NCBI GenBank assembly: GCA_016789745.1
Contig: JAEUQF010000172.1
Span: 1-45,451, forward strand
Length of the DNA stretch: 45,451 nt
Direction: 5' to 3'
Origin: Bryobacterales bacterium
GTDB lineage: Bacteria > Acidobacteriota > Terriglobia > Bryobacterales > Bryobacteraceae
Both the position numbers and the translations under genes were made by a program. Below the pieces are notes generated by a model. The model saw nothing but the letters and a program-made list of their open reading frames with translations, made no database searches and had not been told where the DNA came from. Each line of letters opens with the position of its first letter. The first letter of the stretch is position 1. Below are positions 8,067-17,412 of this stretch, piece by piece.

Positions 8067-9404
8067 TCACGCCTCCCCGGCTTCAAACCGCGGCATCGGC
8101 CTGGAAAACCCCTTCGTCAGCCACGCACAATACAACAGGCCGACCACCACCCAACTCCACCCCGCCAGCTGTGCGCTACGGCTCAGGCTCATCCACAGAT
8201 ACCCGCACACCAGAAAACCGCCCAGCCCGGGAATCAGATGGCCCAGCGTTCTCTGTCGTTCCCGAAAGAAGTAGTGGATCAGCGCACTCAGGTTCACGCC
8301 CATAAACCCGATCAGCGCACCGAAATTCAGCAACTGCGCCCCCATCTCGTAACTGATCAGGAAGCCGCCCACGATGCACAGCACTCCGATCAGCAGCACG
8401 TTGTTCGCAGGCACACGGGTCTGCGGATGCAGTTGGCCGAAGATCGAGGCAGGCAGCGTACGGTCGCGGCCCATGCCATAGAGCAGCCGCGCGCCGGCCA
8501 GTTGGGCGCCCGACCCCGACCCCACCGTCGCCACCACCAGCGTCCACGTAATCACCTGGAACAGCGCCTCGCCGCCAGCTTTGCGCGCGATGTGCACGTA
8601 AGCCGTATCCACATTCGGGAAAGGCTCCGACGGCGGCCACACCAACTGCGCCACGTACACCTGCACTGCCGACAGCGTGCCGATGATCAGGCATGTATAC
8701 ACCGTCGCCAGCAGGATGTTGCGACGCGGGTTCTCCACCTCTTCCGACAGCGTCGACAGCCCATCGAAGCCGATATACGTCAACACAGCCACCGAAGTCG
8801 CGTTCGAAATCGTCACCCAGGAGAACGTCGGCGGGTAGTAGAACGGCTCGGTCCAATTCACCACCGGCTGCCCCAGGGCGTAGCGCAGACAGGCCGCGAT
8901 GGTCCAGACAATCACCGCGCCCATCACCATCGTCAGCACCAGATTCGTCCGCGCCGTGGCCTGAATCCCGCGTAGGTTCATCAACGTGAACAGCAAGGCG
9001 AATCCTACAATCGCCGTCCAACCCGGTAGTCCCGGGAACAGCGCGCGGGCCGCACTGGCACACCAGATCGTACAAATGAGCGGGTTCACCACGTAGTCCA
9101 GCAGCATCGACCAGCCGGTCAGGTACCCAGCCAGCGGATGCAGCGTCCGGCCCACATAGGTATACGCCGAGCCGGCGGCCGGATACACCCGCGCCATGCG
9201 TCCGTAAGAGATGGCCGTACACAGCATGGCCAGCATCGCCACCAATACGGTGGTAGTCACATGGCCGCGCCCCGCCTGGTGAATCGCACCAAACGGCGGC
9301 ATGGGCGCGGTGGGCTGCACCATGATGATGCCCATAACGACGAGTTGGCTGAGATGAAGCGAGCGCCGTAACTGTGGCGTGCCGCCGGCGGCCGGAGTGG
9401 ACAT
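8067..9404 (-). CDS. APC-superfamily amino acid/polyamine permease
   Basis: 445 residues with about 12 hydrophobic segments. The N-terminus (SLHLSQLVVMGIIMVQPTAPMPPFG), the GRMARVYPAAGSAYTYVGR block and the SYEMGAQLLNFGALIGFMGVN segment are typical of the basic amino acid/polyamine antiporter or putrescine-importer branch of the APC family. It acts in the inner membrane, importing an amino acid or amine by cation symport or exchange; the substrate is not determinable. It is transcribed alone, divergent from the DUF58 gene with 31 bases between starts. The C-terminus is soluble and ends GFSRPMPRFEAGEA. Confidence 0.88.
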   Translation of the reverse strand: MSTPAAGGTPQLRRSLHLSQLVVMGIIMVQPTAPMPPFGAIHQAGRGHVTTTVLVAMLAMLCTAISYGRMARVYPAAGSAYTYVGRTLHPLAGYLTGWSMLLDYVVNPLICTIWCASAARALFPGLPGWTAIVGFALLFTLMNLRGIQATARTNLVLTMVMGAVIVWTIAACLRYALGQPVVNWTEPFYYPPTFSWVTISNATSVAVLTYIGFDGLSTLSEEVENPRRNILLATVYTCLIIGTLSAVQVYVAQLVWPPSEPFPNVDTAYVHIARKAGGEALFQVITWTLVVATVGSGSGAQLAGARLLYGMGRDRTLPASIFGQLHPQTRVPANNVLLIGVLCIVGGFLISYEMGAQLLNFGALIGFMGVNLSALIHYFFRERQRTLGHLIPGLGGFLVCGYLWMSLSRSAQLAGWSWVVVGLLYCAWLTKGFSRPMPRFEAGEA

Positions 9405-9435
9405 AAGTTGCCTATTGTGACACGATGAGGCCAGA

Positions 9436-10590
9436 TTGCCTTCCCCGCCGCAGAAGAGCCGCTGGAAGCAGTGGGTTACCCGCTGGCGCTCGGGTGTGCG
9501 CCATCAGGTGACGTGGAGCGGACTGGCGTTTACCGCTCTGCTGCTGTTGACGGGCTTTTCGGCCTTTGCGTCGGGGAATAACCTGCTGTTTCTGCTCCTG
9601 GCGGCCATGCTGTCCACCATGCTGGTCTCGGGCTTTTTGAGCCGCCTGTCGCTTGCTGGAATTGAAGTGAAGCTGCTGTTGCCGGAACATGTGTTCGCGC
9701 GGCGCACCATGCCGGCACGCCTGGAGTTGTATAACTCGAAGTTCTGGATGCCGGCGTTCTCGTTGCAGTTGGCTTCAATGGATGAACAGGAGTCGCCCTT
9801 GCAGTTGTACTTTCCAATCGTGGCCGGCCGCAGTACGGTGGAGGCACACACCACCGTGCGGTTCGACCGCCGCGGCCTGCATGGCGACAGCGACTACCAG
9901 TTCACCACGCGCTTTCCGTTCGGCTTCACCGAGCGCCGCCTGCAGATGCGCTTGCGGCGGGAGGTACTGGTGTACCCCAGTATCGACCCGCGGCCGGATT
10001 GGGAAGACACGCTGTTCTCGCTCGAAGGCAGCCTGGATGCCTACATGCGCGGGCGCGGCACGGATTTCTATCGCATCCGGCCCTATGTGAACAGCGAGAG
10101 CGTCCGCCACGTGGATTGGAAAGCGACGGCACACACGGGCGATTTGCAGGTTCGGGAATTCGCGCGGGAAGAGGACCACATGGTGGAGATTTGCCTGGAC
10201 CTGCGGCTGGGGAATGCGGAGAGCGAGTGGTTGGAAGAGGCCGTCGAGGGGGCTGCCTTTTTATGTTGGCGATTGGCGGCACGGCAGACGCGGCTGCGCC
10301 TGGTAACGCAGGACTTCGATGGCGGTCTGCCGGGCGCCGGCGATGTGTATGCGCTGCTGCGGTACCTGGCGCAAGTTACTCCTGTTCGATCGGATCGGTT
10401 GATTTATCCTCATGCTTCCGGAAGCTTTCAAATTGTCATCAGTGCGAATGCGGATTCCTTACTGGCTGCTGGTTGGAACCCTGCTCGGTTGCTGTCTCCC
10501 CGTGTGGGCACAGCAAGGTCCGGCGACGACAACCCCGGCGGACGACGGCAAACTGCCGCCGGTACAGACCAGCGTCACCGTAGTGGGTGA
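9436..10590 (+). CDS. DUF58 domain-containing membrane protein
   Basis: 384 residues. Two transmembrane helices near the N-terminus (about residues 34-72: LAFTALLLLTGFSAFA and LLFLLLAAMLSTMLVSGF) are followed by a soluble domain with the DUF58 core GRGTDFYRIRPYVNSESVRHVDWKATAHTG read in two parts, GTDFYRIRPY and VDWKATA, then LQVREFAREEDH. DUF58 proteins usually sit beside MoxR ATPases and act in envelope protein assembly, but no moxR gene is next to this one. The last 48 codons overlap the start of the downstream TonB receptor gene in another frame, and the final 40 residues (RLLSPRVGTARSGDD onward) look unlike the domain, suggesting a read-on extension after loss of an earlier stop. Confidence 0.85.
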   Translation: MPSPPQKSRWKQWVTRWRSGVRHQVTWSGLAFTALLLLTGFSAFASGNNLLFLLLAAMLSTMLVSGFLSRLSLAGIEVKLLLPEHVFARRTMPARLELYNSKFWMPAFSLQLASMDEQESPLQLYFPIVAGRSTVEAHTTVRFDRRGLHGDSDYQFTTRFPFGFTERRLQMRLRREVLVYPSIDPRPDWEDTLFSLEGSLDAYMRGRGTDFYRIRPYVNSESVRHVDWKATAHTGDLQVREFAREEDHMVEICLDLRLGNAESEWLEEAVEGAAFLCWRLAARQTRLRLVTQDFDGGLPGAGDVYALLRYLAQVTPVRSDRLIYPHASGSFQIVISANADSLLAAGWNPARLLSPRVGTARSGDDNPGGRRQTAAGTDQRHRSG

Positions 10591-12382
10591 GTTGCAGGCC
10601 GAAACACCGGCGAGCGTTTCTGTTTTGGGCGCTCCGCAACTGGCGGCCATCCCGGGTGTCAACCTGGACGACCGCATGCGTATGGTTCCTGGCTTTACGT
10701 TGTTCCGGCGCTCGTCGAGCCTGGTGGCGAATCCCACCACGCAAGGCGTGTCGCTGCGCGGCATCGGGTCTTCGGGAGCCAGCCGCACGCTAGTGCTGTG
10801 GGACGGCGTGCCGGTGAATGATCCCTTCGGCGGGTGGGTGTACTGGACGCGGCTGGCGCCGGATTTGACCGATCGCGTGGAGATCCTGCGCAGCGCCTCC
10901 ACCAGCGTCTTCGGCGACCGGGCGATGGGCGGCGCCATCGCGCTGTTCTCGCCACCGCCGGAGCAACGCCGCTACACACTCGCCTATGAAGGCGGCAACC
11001 TGGCGCAGTCCATGGTGAGCGGCGGCTTCACGCAGCCGTTCAAGAACATGTCGGTGTCGGCCTTCCTGCGCGGCTATACCACCAGTGGCTATTACATTGT
11101 GCCGGGCAATGTGCGCGGCCGCAGCGATACCAAGGCCGGCGTCGATTTCCTCTCGCCCTTTGTGCGCTTCGACTACTTTGGCGACCGCCACCGGCTCTAT
11201 TTCAAAGGCGACGTGCTGGTGGAAGACCGCGATAACGGCACGGTGCTGCAACGCAACTCGACGCAGTTGGGCACGGTGTCGGCGCATTATTCCACGGGCG
11301 TAGTGAATAACCTGAACCTCATCGCGTATCACACGCGGCAGGAATACCACCAGTCGTTTTCGGCCATCGCCGCGGATCGCAATTCCGAGCGGCTGACCTC
11401 GCGCCAGACGGTGCCGAGCGAGGGTACCGGCGCGGCGGGCCTGTTCCGTCGCCAGGTGGGCAGCACGAACTTCCTGGCGGGGGCCGATATCGTACGCGTG
11501 GAAGGCTATTCGCTGGAAACCGTGATTCCAACCGGCTTCCGCAGCGGTGGCGGATCGCAGTTGCAGCACGGCGTGTTCGGGCAGGTGAATACAAAGGTGG
11601 GTATCGCGCAGTTACAGTTCGGACTGCGGCATCACTTTGCGGGACAGGGCTCGCGATTCCTGAGCCCGAGCGGCGGTCTGACGGTGGGACGCGGTTCACT
11701 GCGCGGACGCGTATCGGCCTACCGCAGCTTCCGCGCGCCGACGTTGAACGAGCTGTATCGCGAATTCCGCGCGGGCAATGCCGTTACGCAGGCGAACGCG
11801 AACCTGCTGCCCGAAAGTATCGCCGGCGTGGAGGCTGGTGCGGACTGGGTGGGCGAGACGCGGCGATTGGGCTTCACCAGCTTTTACAACTCCATTGACC
11901 GCATCATCACGAACGTGACGCTAGTGAATACACCGGCCCAGATCATTCGCCAGCGGCGCAATGCGGCGGAGGCCAACAGCCGGGGCGTGGAGTTGGACTT
12001 CCGGCAGCGGTGGCGGTGGATGACGTTCGAGAGCAGCTATATGTTCGTGGAGTCACGCTTCGGCACGCGCGAGCGGCTGCCGCATATTCCGAAACACCAG
12101 GGGTCGGGGCAGTTTACGTTCGCCAAGGGCGGCACGCTGCTGGCCGCGGGTATGCGCAGCTTCGGGCTGGCGTTTGAAGATGACCGCAACACGCGGTCGA
12201 TGCTGCTGCCGGGGTTTGCGGTCTTCCAGATGAGCGGGCGGCAGCGGATCGCGTATGGCCTGTCGGCGACGCTGGCGCTGGAGAATGCCTTTGACCGTAC
12301 GTTCCTGGTGGGCTGGACGCCGACGCCGAATATCGGCGCCCCTCGGATGTGGCGTGTTGGATTGCGCTGGGACGGGCGGTAG
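10448..12382 (+). CDS. TonB-dependent outer-membrane receptor
   Basis: 644 residues from ATG 10448, chosen because it starts directly with a signal peptide (MRIPYWLLVGTLLG, ending PVWAQ); the frame also has an ATG at 10412. A plug domain follows with a TonB-box-like VTVVG, RMRMVPGFTLFRR, GVSLRGIGSSGASRTLVLWDGVPVND and VEILRSASTSVFGDRAMGGAI, all family hallmarks. The rest is a 22-strand-type barrel with SYRSFRAPTLNELYREF. The C-terminus (MWRVGLRWDGR) lacks the usual final aromatic residue. It is most like vitamin-B12/siderophore receptors; the ligand is unknown. The gene begins 143 bases inside the DUF58 gene and converges on ggt with a 4-base gap. Confidence 0.9.
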   Translation: MRIPYWLLVGTLLGCCLPVWAQQGPATTTPADDGKLPPVQTSVTVVGELQAETPASVSVLGAPQLAAIPGVNLDDRMRMVPGFTLFRRSSSLVANPTTQGVSLRGIGSSGASRTLVLWDGVPVNDPFGGWVYWTRLAPDLTDRVEILRSASTSVFGDRAMGGAIALFSPPPEQRRYTLAYEGGNLAQSMVSGGFTQPFKNMSVSAFLRGYTTSGYYIVPGNVRGRSDTKAGVDFLSPFVRFDYFGDRHRLYFKGDVLVEDRDNGTVLQRNSTQLGTVSAHYSTGVVNNLNLIAYHTRQEYHQSFSAIAADRNSERLTSRQTVPSEGTGAAGLFRRQVGSTNFLAGADIVRVEGYSLETVIPTGFRSGGGSQLQHGVFGQVNTKVGIAQLQFGLRHHFAGQGSRFLSPSGGLTVGRGSLRGRVSAYRSFRAPTLNELYREFRAGNAVTQANANLLPESIAGVEAGADWVGETRRLGFTSFYNSIDRIITNVTLVNTPAQIIRQRRNAAEANSRGVELDFRQRWRWMTFESSYMFVESRFGTRERLPHIPKHQGSGQFTFAKGGTLLAAGMRSFGLAFEDDRNTRSMLLPGFAVFQMSGRQRIAYGLSATLALENAFDRTFLVGWTPTPNIGAPRMWRVGLRWDGR

Positions 12383-12386
12383 CCTT

Positions 12387-14036
12387 TTACGGTTCCGGTA
12401 TCGCGGCGCCGTCCGCTCGCGGGTCACTGGCGCCGTAATTCACCTTCGTCTTGAAATTGCGCATGACGGCATTGCCGCGGCCCATGCTCTGCGTGTACTC
12501 GGGCTTTAATAGCAGTTCATGCCCGCGGGCTCCGAGTTCCGTCAGAGCCGGTATGCCGATGCGCGATTCCACCGTCACCTCGCAGCCTTGCGAGTTTGGC
12601 TTGGTGAAGCGAGACGCCTCGAGTGCGGCCTGCAGATTCAGCCCATGATCCACCATGTTGGAGACAAACTGCGCATGAGCCAGAGGCTGGTTTGGACCGC
12701 CCATGATGCCGAAGCCGATCGCGATGTCATCCTTCTCCATCACACCGGGAATGATGGTGTGGAACGGGCGCTTGCGCGAGGCCAGCATGTTCGGATGCTT
12801 GGAATCGAGCGAGAAGCCAGCGCCGCGGTTATGCAGGTGGAAGCCCATGCCATCCACGACGACATAGCTCCCCCACATGCCCGAAACGCTTTGGATCCAA
12901 CTGGTGATGTTACCTTCCTTGTCGACAACCGAAAGATACGTCGTATCGCTCTCGATGGGTTTACCGGGCCTCACGCCGCAGTTGGCGTTCTTGCCAATGA
13001 GCTTCGCGCGCGAGGCTGCGTAGTTCTTACTGAGCAGCGCTTCAGTGGGGATGGCGGCGTACTTTGGGTCCGCGATGTAGGTGGCCAAGTCGGAATACGC
13101 CAGCTTCATGGCTTCGATCTTGGTATGCAGCCATTCGGGGTCATTGGTCGTGCGCCCCGGAGTGAAGCGCTCCATCAGATTCAGCATGATCAGCGCGGAG
13201 ATGCCCTGTCCGTTTGGAGGCAGTTCGGTCACCTTCCAACCGCGGTACTCCGTGGTGATCGGCGTTACCCATTCGCTTTGGAAGTCGGCCAGGTCGGCCG
13301 CATCGAAGGCGCCGCCCAGTTCGTTGGAGGTGCGCAGAATGGCCTTGGCGATGTCGCCCTTGTAGTAAGCATCGCGTCCTCCTTCAGCGATGAGCCGCAG
13401 CGCGCGGCCCAGGCCCGGGTTCTTCCAGATACTGCCCATCTGCGGCACCTTGCCTTCGGGATGGAACAGTTGCTTGCCCGCCGCGGAGTTGGCGAGTTTG
13501 GCCGTCTGCCAGTGGCCGGAGGCGGTCTCCTGCAAAGGGAAACCCTGTTCGGCAAACTTGATGGCGGCGTCGAAGAGCGACTTCCAGGGCAGTTTGCCGA
13601 ACTTCTGGTGCATGCGCCACCAGCCGTCGACGCAGCCCGGCACGGTGGCCGAATGGATGCCGTCGGAGGGCATCTTATTGCGAATGCCTTTGGAAGCGAG
13701 GAAATCAGCGGTCAGCCGCTTGGGGGCCCAGCCGCTGCCGTTCAGGCCGTGCACCTTGCCGGTAGAGGCTTCGCGATAGAGGACGAAGATGTCGCCTCCG
13801 ATGCCGTCCATACCGGGCTCGATGACGCCCAACACCGCGTTGGCGGCGATGGATGCATCGGCAGCCGAGCCACCCTTGGCCAGGATCTGCGCCGCTGCCT
13901 GCGACGCCAGAACCTGGCTGGTGGCTACAATGCCGTTTTGCGTGATGACCATGGAGCGCCCGTGCGAGCGGTCCCGTTGCGCAAACGCTGCGACAGGTAA
14001 CAGAGTAAGCAGAACTAACAACGCGAATCGGTGCAT
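12387..14036 (-). CDS. ggt: Gamma-glutamyltransferase
   Basis: 549 residues with a Sec signal peptide (MHRFALLVLLTLLPVAAFAQ). This periplasmic enzyme removes or transfers the gamma-glutamyl group of glutathione and related compounds. The precursor self-cleaves before the catalytic threonine, here T365 in ESDTTYLSVVDKEGN, equivalent to the TTH motif of other GGTs with Tyr in place of His. Other family blocks are GGSAADASIAANAVLGVIEP (residues 55-74), GIGGDIF, GWW RMHQKFG, ELPPNGQGISAL and, in the small subunit, HLHNRGAGFSLD and RPFHTIIPG. An inverted repeat at 14044-14072 covers its ribosome-binding site. Functionally it could feed amino acid permeases, but no operon partner is present. Confidence 0.93.
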   Translation of the reverse strand: MHRFALLVLLTLLPVAAFAQRDRSHGRSMVITQNGIVATSQVLASQAAAQILAKGGSAADASIAANAVLGVIEPGMDGIGGDIFVLYREASTGKVHGLNGSGWAPKRLTADFLASKGIRNKMPSDGIHSATVPGCVDGWWRMHQKFGKLPWKSLFDAAIKFAEQGFPLQETASGHWQTAKLANSAAGKQLFHPEGKVPQMGSIWKNPGLGRALRLIAEGGRDAYYKGDIAKAILRTSNELGGAFDAADLADFQSEWVTPITTEYRGWKVTELPPNGQGISALIMLNLMERFTPGRTTNDPEWLHTKIEAMKLAYSDLATYIADPKYAAIPTEALLSKNYAASRAKLIGKNANCGVRPGKPIESDTTYLSVVDKEGNITSWIQSVSGMWGSYVVVDGMGFHLHNRGAGFSLDSKHPNMLASRKRPFHTIIPGVMEKDDIAIGFGIMGGPNQPLAHAQFVSNMVDHGLNLQAALEASRFTKPNSQGCEVTVESRIGIPALTELGARGHELLLKPEYTQSMGRGNAVMRNFKTKVNYGASDPRADGAAIPEP

Positions 14037-14043
14037 GCTGTGT

Positions 14044-14072
14044 TCCGTTCCTCGTTACTATACAGGAACGGA
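14044..14072 (-). promoter_or_regulatory. Inverted repeat covering the ggt ribosome-binding site
   Basis: TCCGTTCCT at 14044-14052 and AGGAACGGA at 14064-14072 form a perfect 9-bp stem with an 11-base loop. In the ggt mRNA the downstream arm (AGGAACGGA, 14052-14044) contains the likely Shine-Dalgarno sequence, about 8 bases before the ATG at 14036. It could be an RNA hairpin hiding the ribosome site, an operator, or the end of the upstream receptor transcript; no T-run supports a terminator. Confidence 0.45.
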
Positions 14073-14091
14073 CGGCATTGCCGGCAGAGGC

Positions 14092-17000
14092 TTAGAACCG
14101 CACCTTCACTCCAAAGCGCGCCACGCGGGCGCCGCCGTCCTGGAACTCCGGACGCAGGAACCGCCCGGCGGGCGAGGTGGCTACGTTCGACTGCAGCGCT
14201 GGAGAAGCCGGCTGGAAGGCACCTTCGCCGGGCGAGCCGTACTGCGGCTTGTTGAAGATATTGAAAAACTCCACCCACAGTTCGGTGGTCACCTGCTCGG
14301 TGATGTTGGTGCGCTTCTTGAAATTCATGTTGAAGTTATTGGTGCCCTTGGAACGTTCCGTGTTGCGGCCCAGGTTGCCGGTGGGGCAGCCCGACGGGTT
14401 ACGGGTGAAGTTACAGGTGGGCAGTTGGATGTACCGCGCCTCCTGCGGGTTGATCGGCGCATTGCCGGCATCCGGGTTGACATAGCCTGTGGGACTGCTG
14501 GTGCTCACCTGGGCGCGCACGCCCCGTGCCCCACTGGGGTTGAACATGGGACGGTCGAAGCCGCCGCCAAAGCCATCGGCATCCAGTCCATTCACCACCG
14601 TATACGGAACGCCCGATTCGAAGGTGGCGACACCGCTCGCCTGCCAGCCGCCTGCCAGGTGCCCGACGAGCCCGCGCTGCTTCTTGTAGAACGGCAATTC
14701 ATAGACCCAGGTGAAGACCGCACGCTGCGTGCGATCAAACGCCGAGACCGCCTTCTCCAGCGGCTGGCCGCCGAAGATCGACGGGATGGCGGGGCTGCCG
14801 GGAATCTGAAAGCCGTTCCAGTTGAAAACCTCGCTGGCGTTATCCATGAACTTCGACCAGGTGTAGGCGCCGGTGAACATGAGCCCGTTGGCAAAGCGGC
14901 GGCGCGCATCGATCTGCAGCGAGTGATAACTGGAGTTGCCGTTGTTCGTGCGGATGGTACGTGCGCCCTGTAAGTTGTCATAGCGGCCCTGCAATGGGCG
15001 GTACGGTACGTTGGCTTCGGTTAAGCCTTGCGGCATGATCTGGAAGGCCGGCGGAACCAGCGGATTCAGGTCTTCATTGGCATAGAGCTTCACGCCGCGG
15101 CTGCCCACATACGCCGTGTCGAGCAGGAAGTGGAACGGCAGGTTACGCTGGATGCCGAACGACCACCGCTGGTAGTACGGGTTCACCAGATTCGACGCCA
15201 CCAGGTTGCCCTGCGAATCGAGCGGCGTCAGCGGACGAGGCACGCGCGGCAGGCTGGCCAGCATGTTCGGCAGCCCGCGCGGATTGGCGGCGGTCACCAC
15301 GGAGGGAGTATTGGTGGCGATCAGGTTCGGCGCCGCCGTGGCGGCATTGGAGGCGATGTTGTTGAAGAACGAGTCATAGCCGATCTGGTAACCGGCGCGC
15401 AGCACGAATTGCTTGTCACCAAGCAGTTTGCCCAACACGCCCTCGGTGAAGGATGGCGACCACGCCAGTCCGGCCACGGGGGCCCAGTTGTTGCGGTCGG
15501 CAGGCACGCGGTTGGGCTCGGTGAAAGGCCCGGTGAAGGTGCGCGGGTCGATGTTGAACAGGCCTGTGAAGGCCGGCGTGCGGAGGGAGTTCATGGGCAG
15601 GCCAAAATATTCATAGCGCGCGCCCAACGTCATGGTCAGGCTGTTGGTGACGCGCCAGCGGTCCTGGAAGAAGTACGCCTGGCGGAACAGGCTGGGGTAG
15701 TAGGCGGGGCTGCCGAAGTCCTTGCTGGCGCCGCCGCCGGAGCCGCCGAAATCGTCGATGAAGTTGGCGAAGGCGGTATAGCCGGTGCTGGCGCGGTAGG
15801 CGATGCTGCCGCGGTGGGCCACCGGGGCGAACTGCCGCGCACGCTGTAGCAGCAGGTCAAGACCAAAGCGGAGCGAGTGCCGCCCCTGCACCACGGTGAT
15901 GGTGTCCTGGATGCCGTAGTTGTTGGCGATGCGCCCCTGTGGCAAGGTGCTGGCAACGCCCAGCGTAGTGGCTTGGAAGCCGCCGATGTCGATGGCCGGA
16001 ATCTGCTGCGCGAGCGGGTTTTCGGCATCGTTGGGCGAACTGAGCGTCGGGCGGTTGTAGGGCAGCCGCAGTTCGTTCGTCACGGTGGGCGAGAACACGC
16101 GCGTGTAAGAAACCAGCAGGTTCAGGAAGCGGCTGCTGCTGGTGGAGTCGAAGCCGGGCGCGGGCCCGACGGTGCCGGTGTTCTGGCGGTCGTCCCAGGC
16201 CCAGCGCGCCATCAGAAGATTGGTGTCGTTGAATCGATGGTCCACTTTCACCATCGGCAAGGTGGATTCGAAGAAGTTACTGAAGGAGCGGGCCACGGTG
16301 CCGAACTCCAAGCTGGGGCGGCCATCGCCAAGCGGAAGAGGCGAAAGCTGCGTATCGGCTACCGCGCCTTCGGTGTTGGCCAGGTACAGGTCGACATTGG
16401 GGCGCGCCCCCACCGGATAGAGTGCGCGCAGCGTGGCGCGTCCGGCCGCCGACAGGTGAATGCGGCTCGCTGTGCTGCTCGATAGCGTACGGTTCTCCTG
16501 GAAGGCCCCGAAGAAGAAGGTTTTGTTGCGAATGATAGGACCGCCGAGCGTGCCCGAGAAGTATTGGTCGGTGCCGGGCAGCGGACGCCCGCGGCGGACA
16601 ACCTCAGGGTTCAACGCCTCCTGATTGGTGAGCGCGTTGAAGCGCGTGGATTCCACCAGGTAACTCGCCGTTCCATGCAGTTCATTGGTGCCAGACCGGG
16701 TAATCGTATTCACCACCGCGCCACCGGCACGCCCGAACTCCGCATCGAAGTTCGATGTCTGCACCGAGACTTCGGCCACCGCATCGGGATTGGTGATGCG
16801 AAGAGCCTGCCCGCTGATGGAGATATCGTTGTTTTCGGTACCGTCTAACAGGAAGTTATTGGAGCGTCCGCGGCTGCCGTTCACCGAGAAGGTGCTGGTG
16901 CCGAAGCCGCCGCGATTACTGCTCACCCCGGGAATGGTAAGTGCCAGCAGAGAGGGATTGCGGAGCGCGACGGGCAGTTCCGTAGCCTGCACCGGCGCAA

Positions 17001-17412
17001 TCGTGGCGGAGCGTACGGGCGCTTCCGTCTGTAGCGAAACCGAGACATCGGCGACATTCACGGTGGTGACGGTCTGGCCGGTTTCGAGGGTGGCGTCAAT
17101 AGTGGCCACCTGCGCGGCGGCGATGGGAAAGGGGCTGGTCTCAAAAGTGCTGAAACCGGCCAGCGACACTTTGATCTGGTAGTCTCCAGGATCGACGGCG
17201 TCGAAGCGATAGAGGCCGGTATCGTTGCTTTCGGTGGACCGCGTGGTATTCTGCCCCACGCTTACCAATTCAATACGTGCCTGGGGCACCACCGCGCCGG
17301 AAGCATCCTTCACGATGCCGGTGATCGTGCCGCGGCTGGTTTGCCCCAACGCGCCGAGGCAGGCCAGCAGCACCAGGCAAGTTACTTTAACAGACCCTTT
17401 GGTAACAATCAT
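14092..17412 (-). CDS. Oar-like TonB-dependent receptor with carboxypeptidase-regulatory domain
   Basis: 1106 residues from ATG 17412, chosen over an upstream in-frame ATG at 17433 because GGGGG at 17420-17424 is a perfectly spaced ribosome site. After a signal peptide (VTCLVLLACLGALGQ) comes a CarboxypepD_reg/Cna-B-like domain (GTITGIVKDASGAVVPQARI, FDAVDPGDYQIKVSLAGF), then a plug (SLLALTIPGVSSNRGG, VSVQTSNFDAEFGRAGGAVVN) and a large barrel ending VARFGVKVRF with the terminal Phe. This architecture is hugely expanded in Acidobacteriota and is thought to import oligomers such as plant polysaccharides or peptides. A solitary gene, divergent from the CocE-like hydrolase. Substrate unknown. Confidence 0.93.
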   Translation of the reverse strand: MIVTKGSVKVTCLVLLACLGALGQTSRGTITGIVKDASGAVVPQARIELVSVGQNTTRSTESNDTGLYRFDAVDPGDYQIKVSLAGFSTFETSPFPIAAAQVATIDATLETGQTVTTVNVADVSVSLQTEAPVRSATIAPVQATELPVALRNPSLLALTIPGVSSNRGGFGTSTFSVNGSRGRSNNFLLDGTENNDISISGQALRITNPDAVAEVSVQTSNFDAEFGRAGGAVVNTITRSGTNELHGTASYLVESTRFNALTNQEALNPEVVRRGRPLPGTDQYFSGTLGGPIIRNKTFFFGAFQENRTLSSSTASRIHLSAAGRATLRALYPVGARPNVDLYLANTEGAVADTQLSPLPLGDGRPSLEFGTVARSFSNFFESTLPMVKVDHRFNDTNLLMARWAWDDRQNTGTVGPAPGFDSTSSSRFLNLLVSYTRVFSPTVTNELRLPYNRPTLSSPNDAENPLAQQIPAIDIGGFQATTLGVASTLPQGRIANNYGIQDTITVVQGRHSLRFGLDLLLQRARQFAPVAHRGSIAYRASTGYTAFANFIDDFGGSGGGASKDFGSPAYYPSLFRQAYFFQDRWRVTNSLTMTLGARYEYFGLPMNSLRTPAFTGLFNIDPRTFTGPFTEPNRVPADRNNWAPVAGLAWSPSFTEGVLGKLLGDKQFVLRAGYQIGYDSFFNNIASNAATAAPNLIATNTPSVVTAANPRGLPNMLASLPRVPRPLTPLDSQGNLVASNLVNPYYQRWSFGIQRNLPFHFLLDTAYVGSRGVKLYANEDLNPLVPPAFQIMPQGLTEANVPYRPLQGRYDNLQGARTIRTNNGNSSYHSLQIDARRRFANGLMFTGAYTWSKFMDNASEVFNWNGFQIPGSPAIPSIFGGQPLEKAVSAFDRTQRAVFTWVYELPFYKKQRGLVGHLAGGWQASGVATFESGVPYTVVNGLDADGFGGGFDRPMFNPSGARGVRAQVSTSSPTGYVNPDAGNAPINPQEARYIQLPTCNFTRNPSGCPTGNLGRNTERSKGTNNFNMNFKKRTNITEQVTTELWVEFFNIFNKPQYGSPGEGAFQPASPALQSNVATSPAGRFLRPEFQDGGARVARFGVKVRF

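Noticed and set aside
7867..8305. Overlapping plus-strand open frames in the 7710-8066 gap
   Set aside because: Arg/Pro/Ser-rich translations extending into the opposite permease gene, without ribosome sites.
14044..14072. Hairpin as intrinsic terminator of the Oar-like receptor gene
   Set aside because: There is no T-run after the stem in either direction and it overlaps the ggt ribosome-binding site instead.
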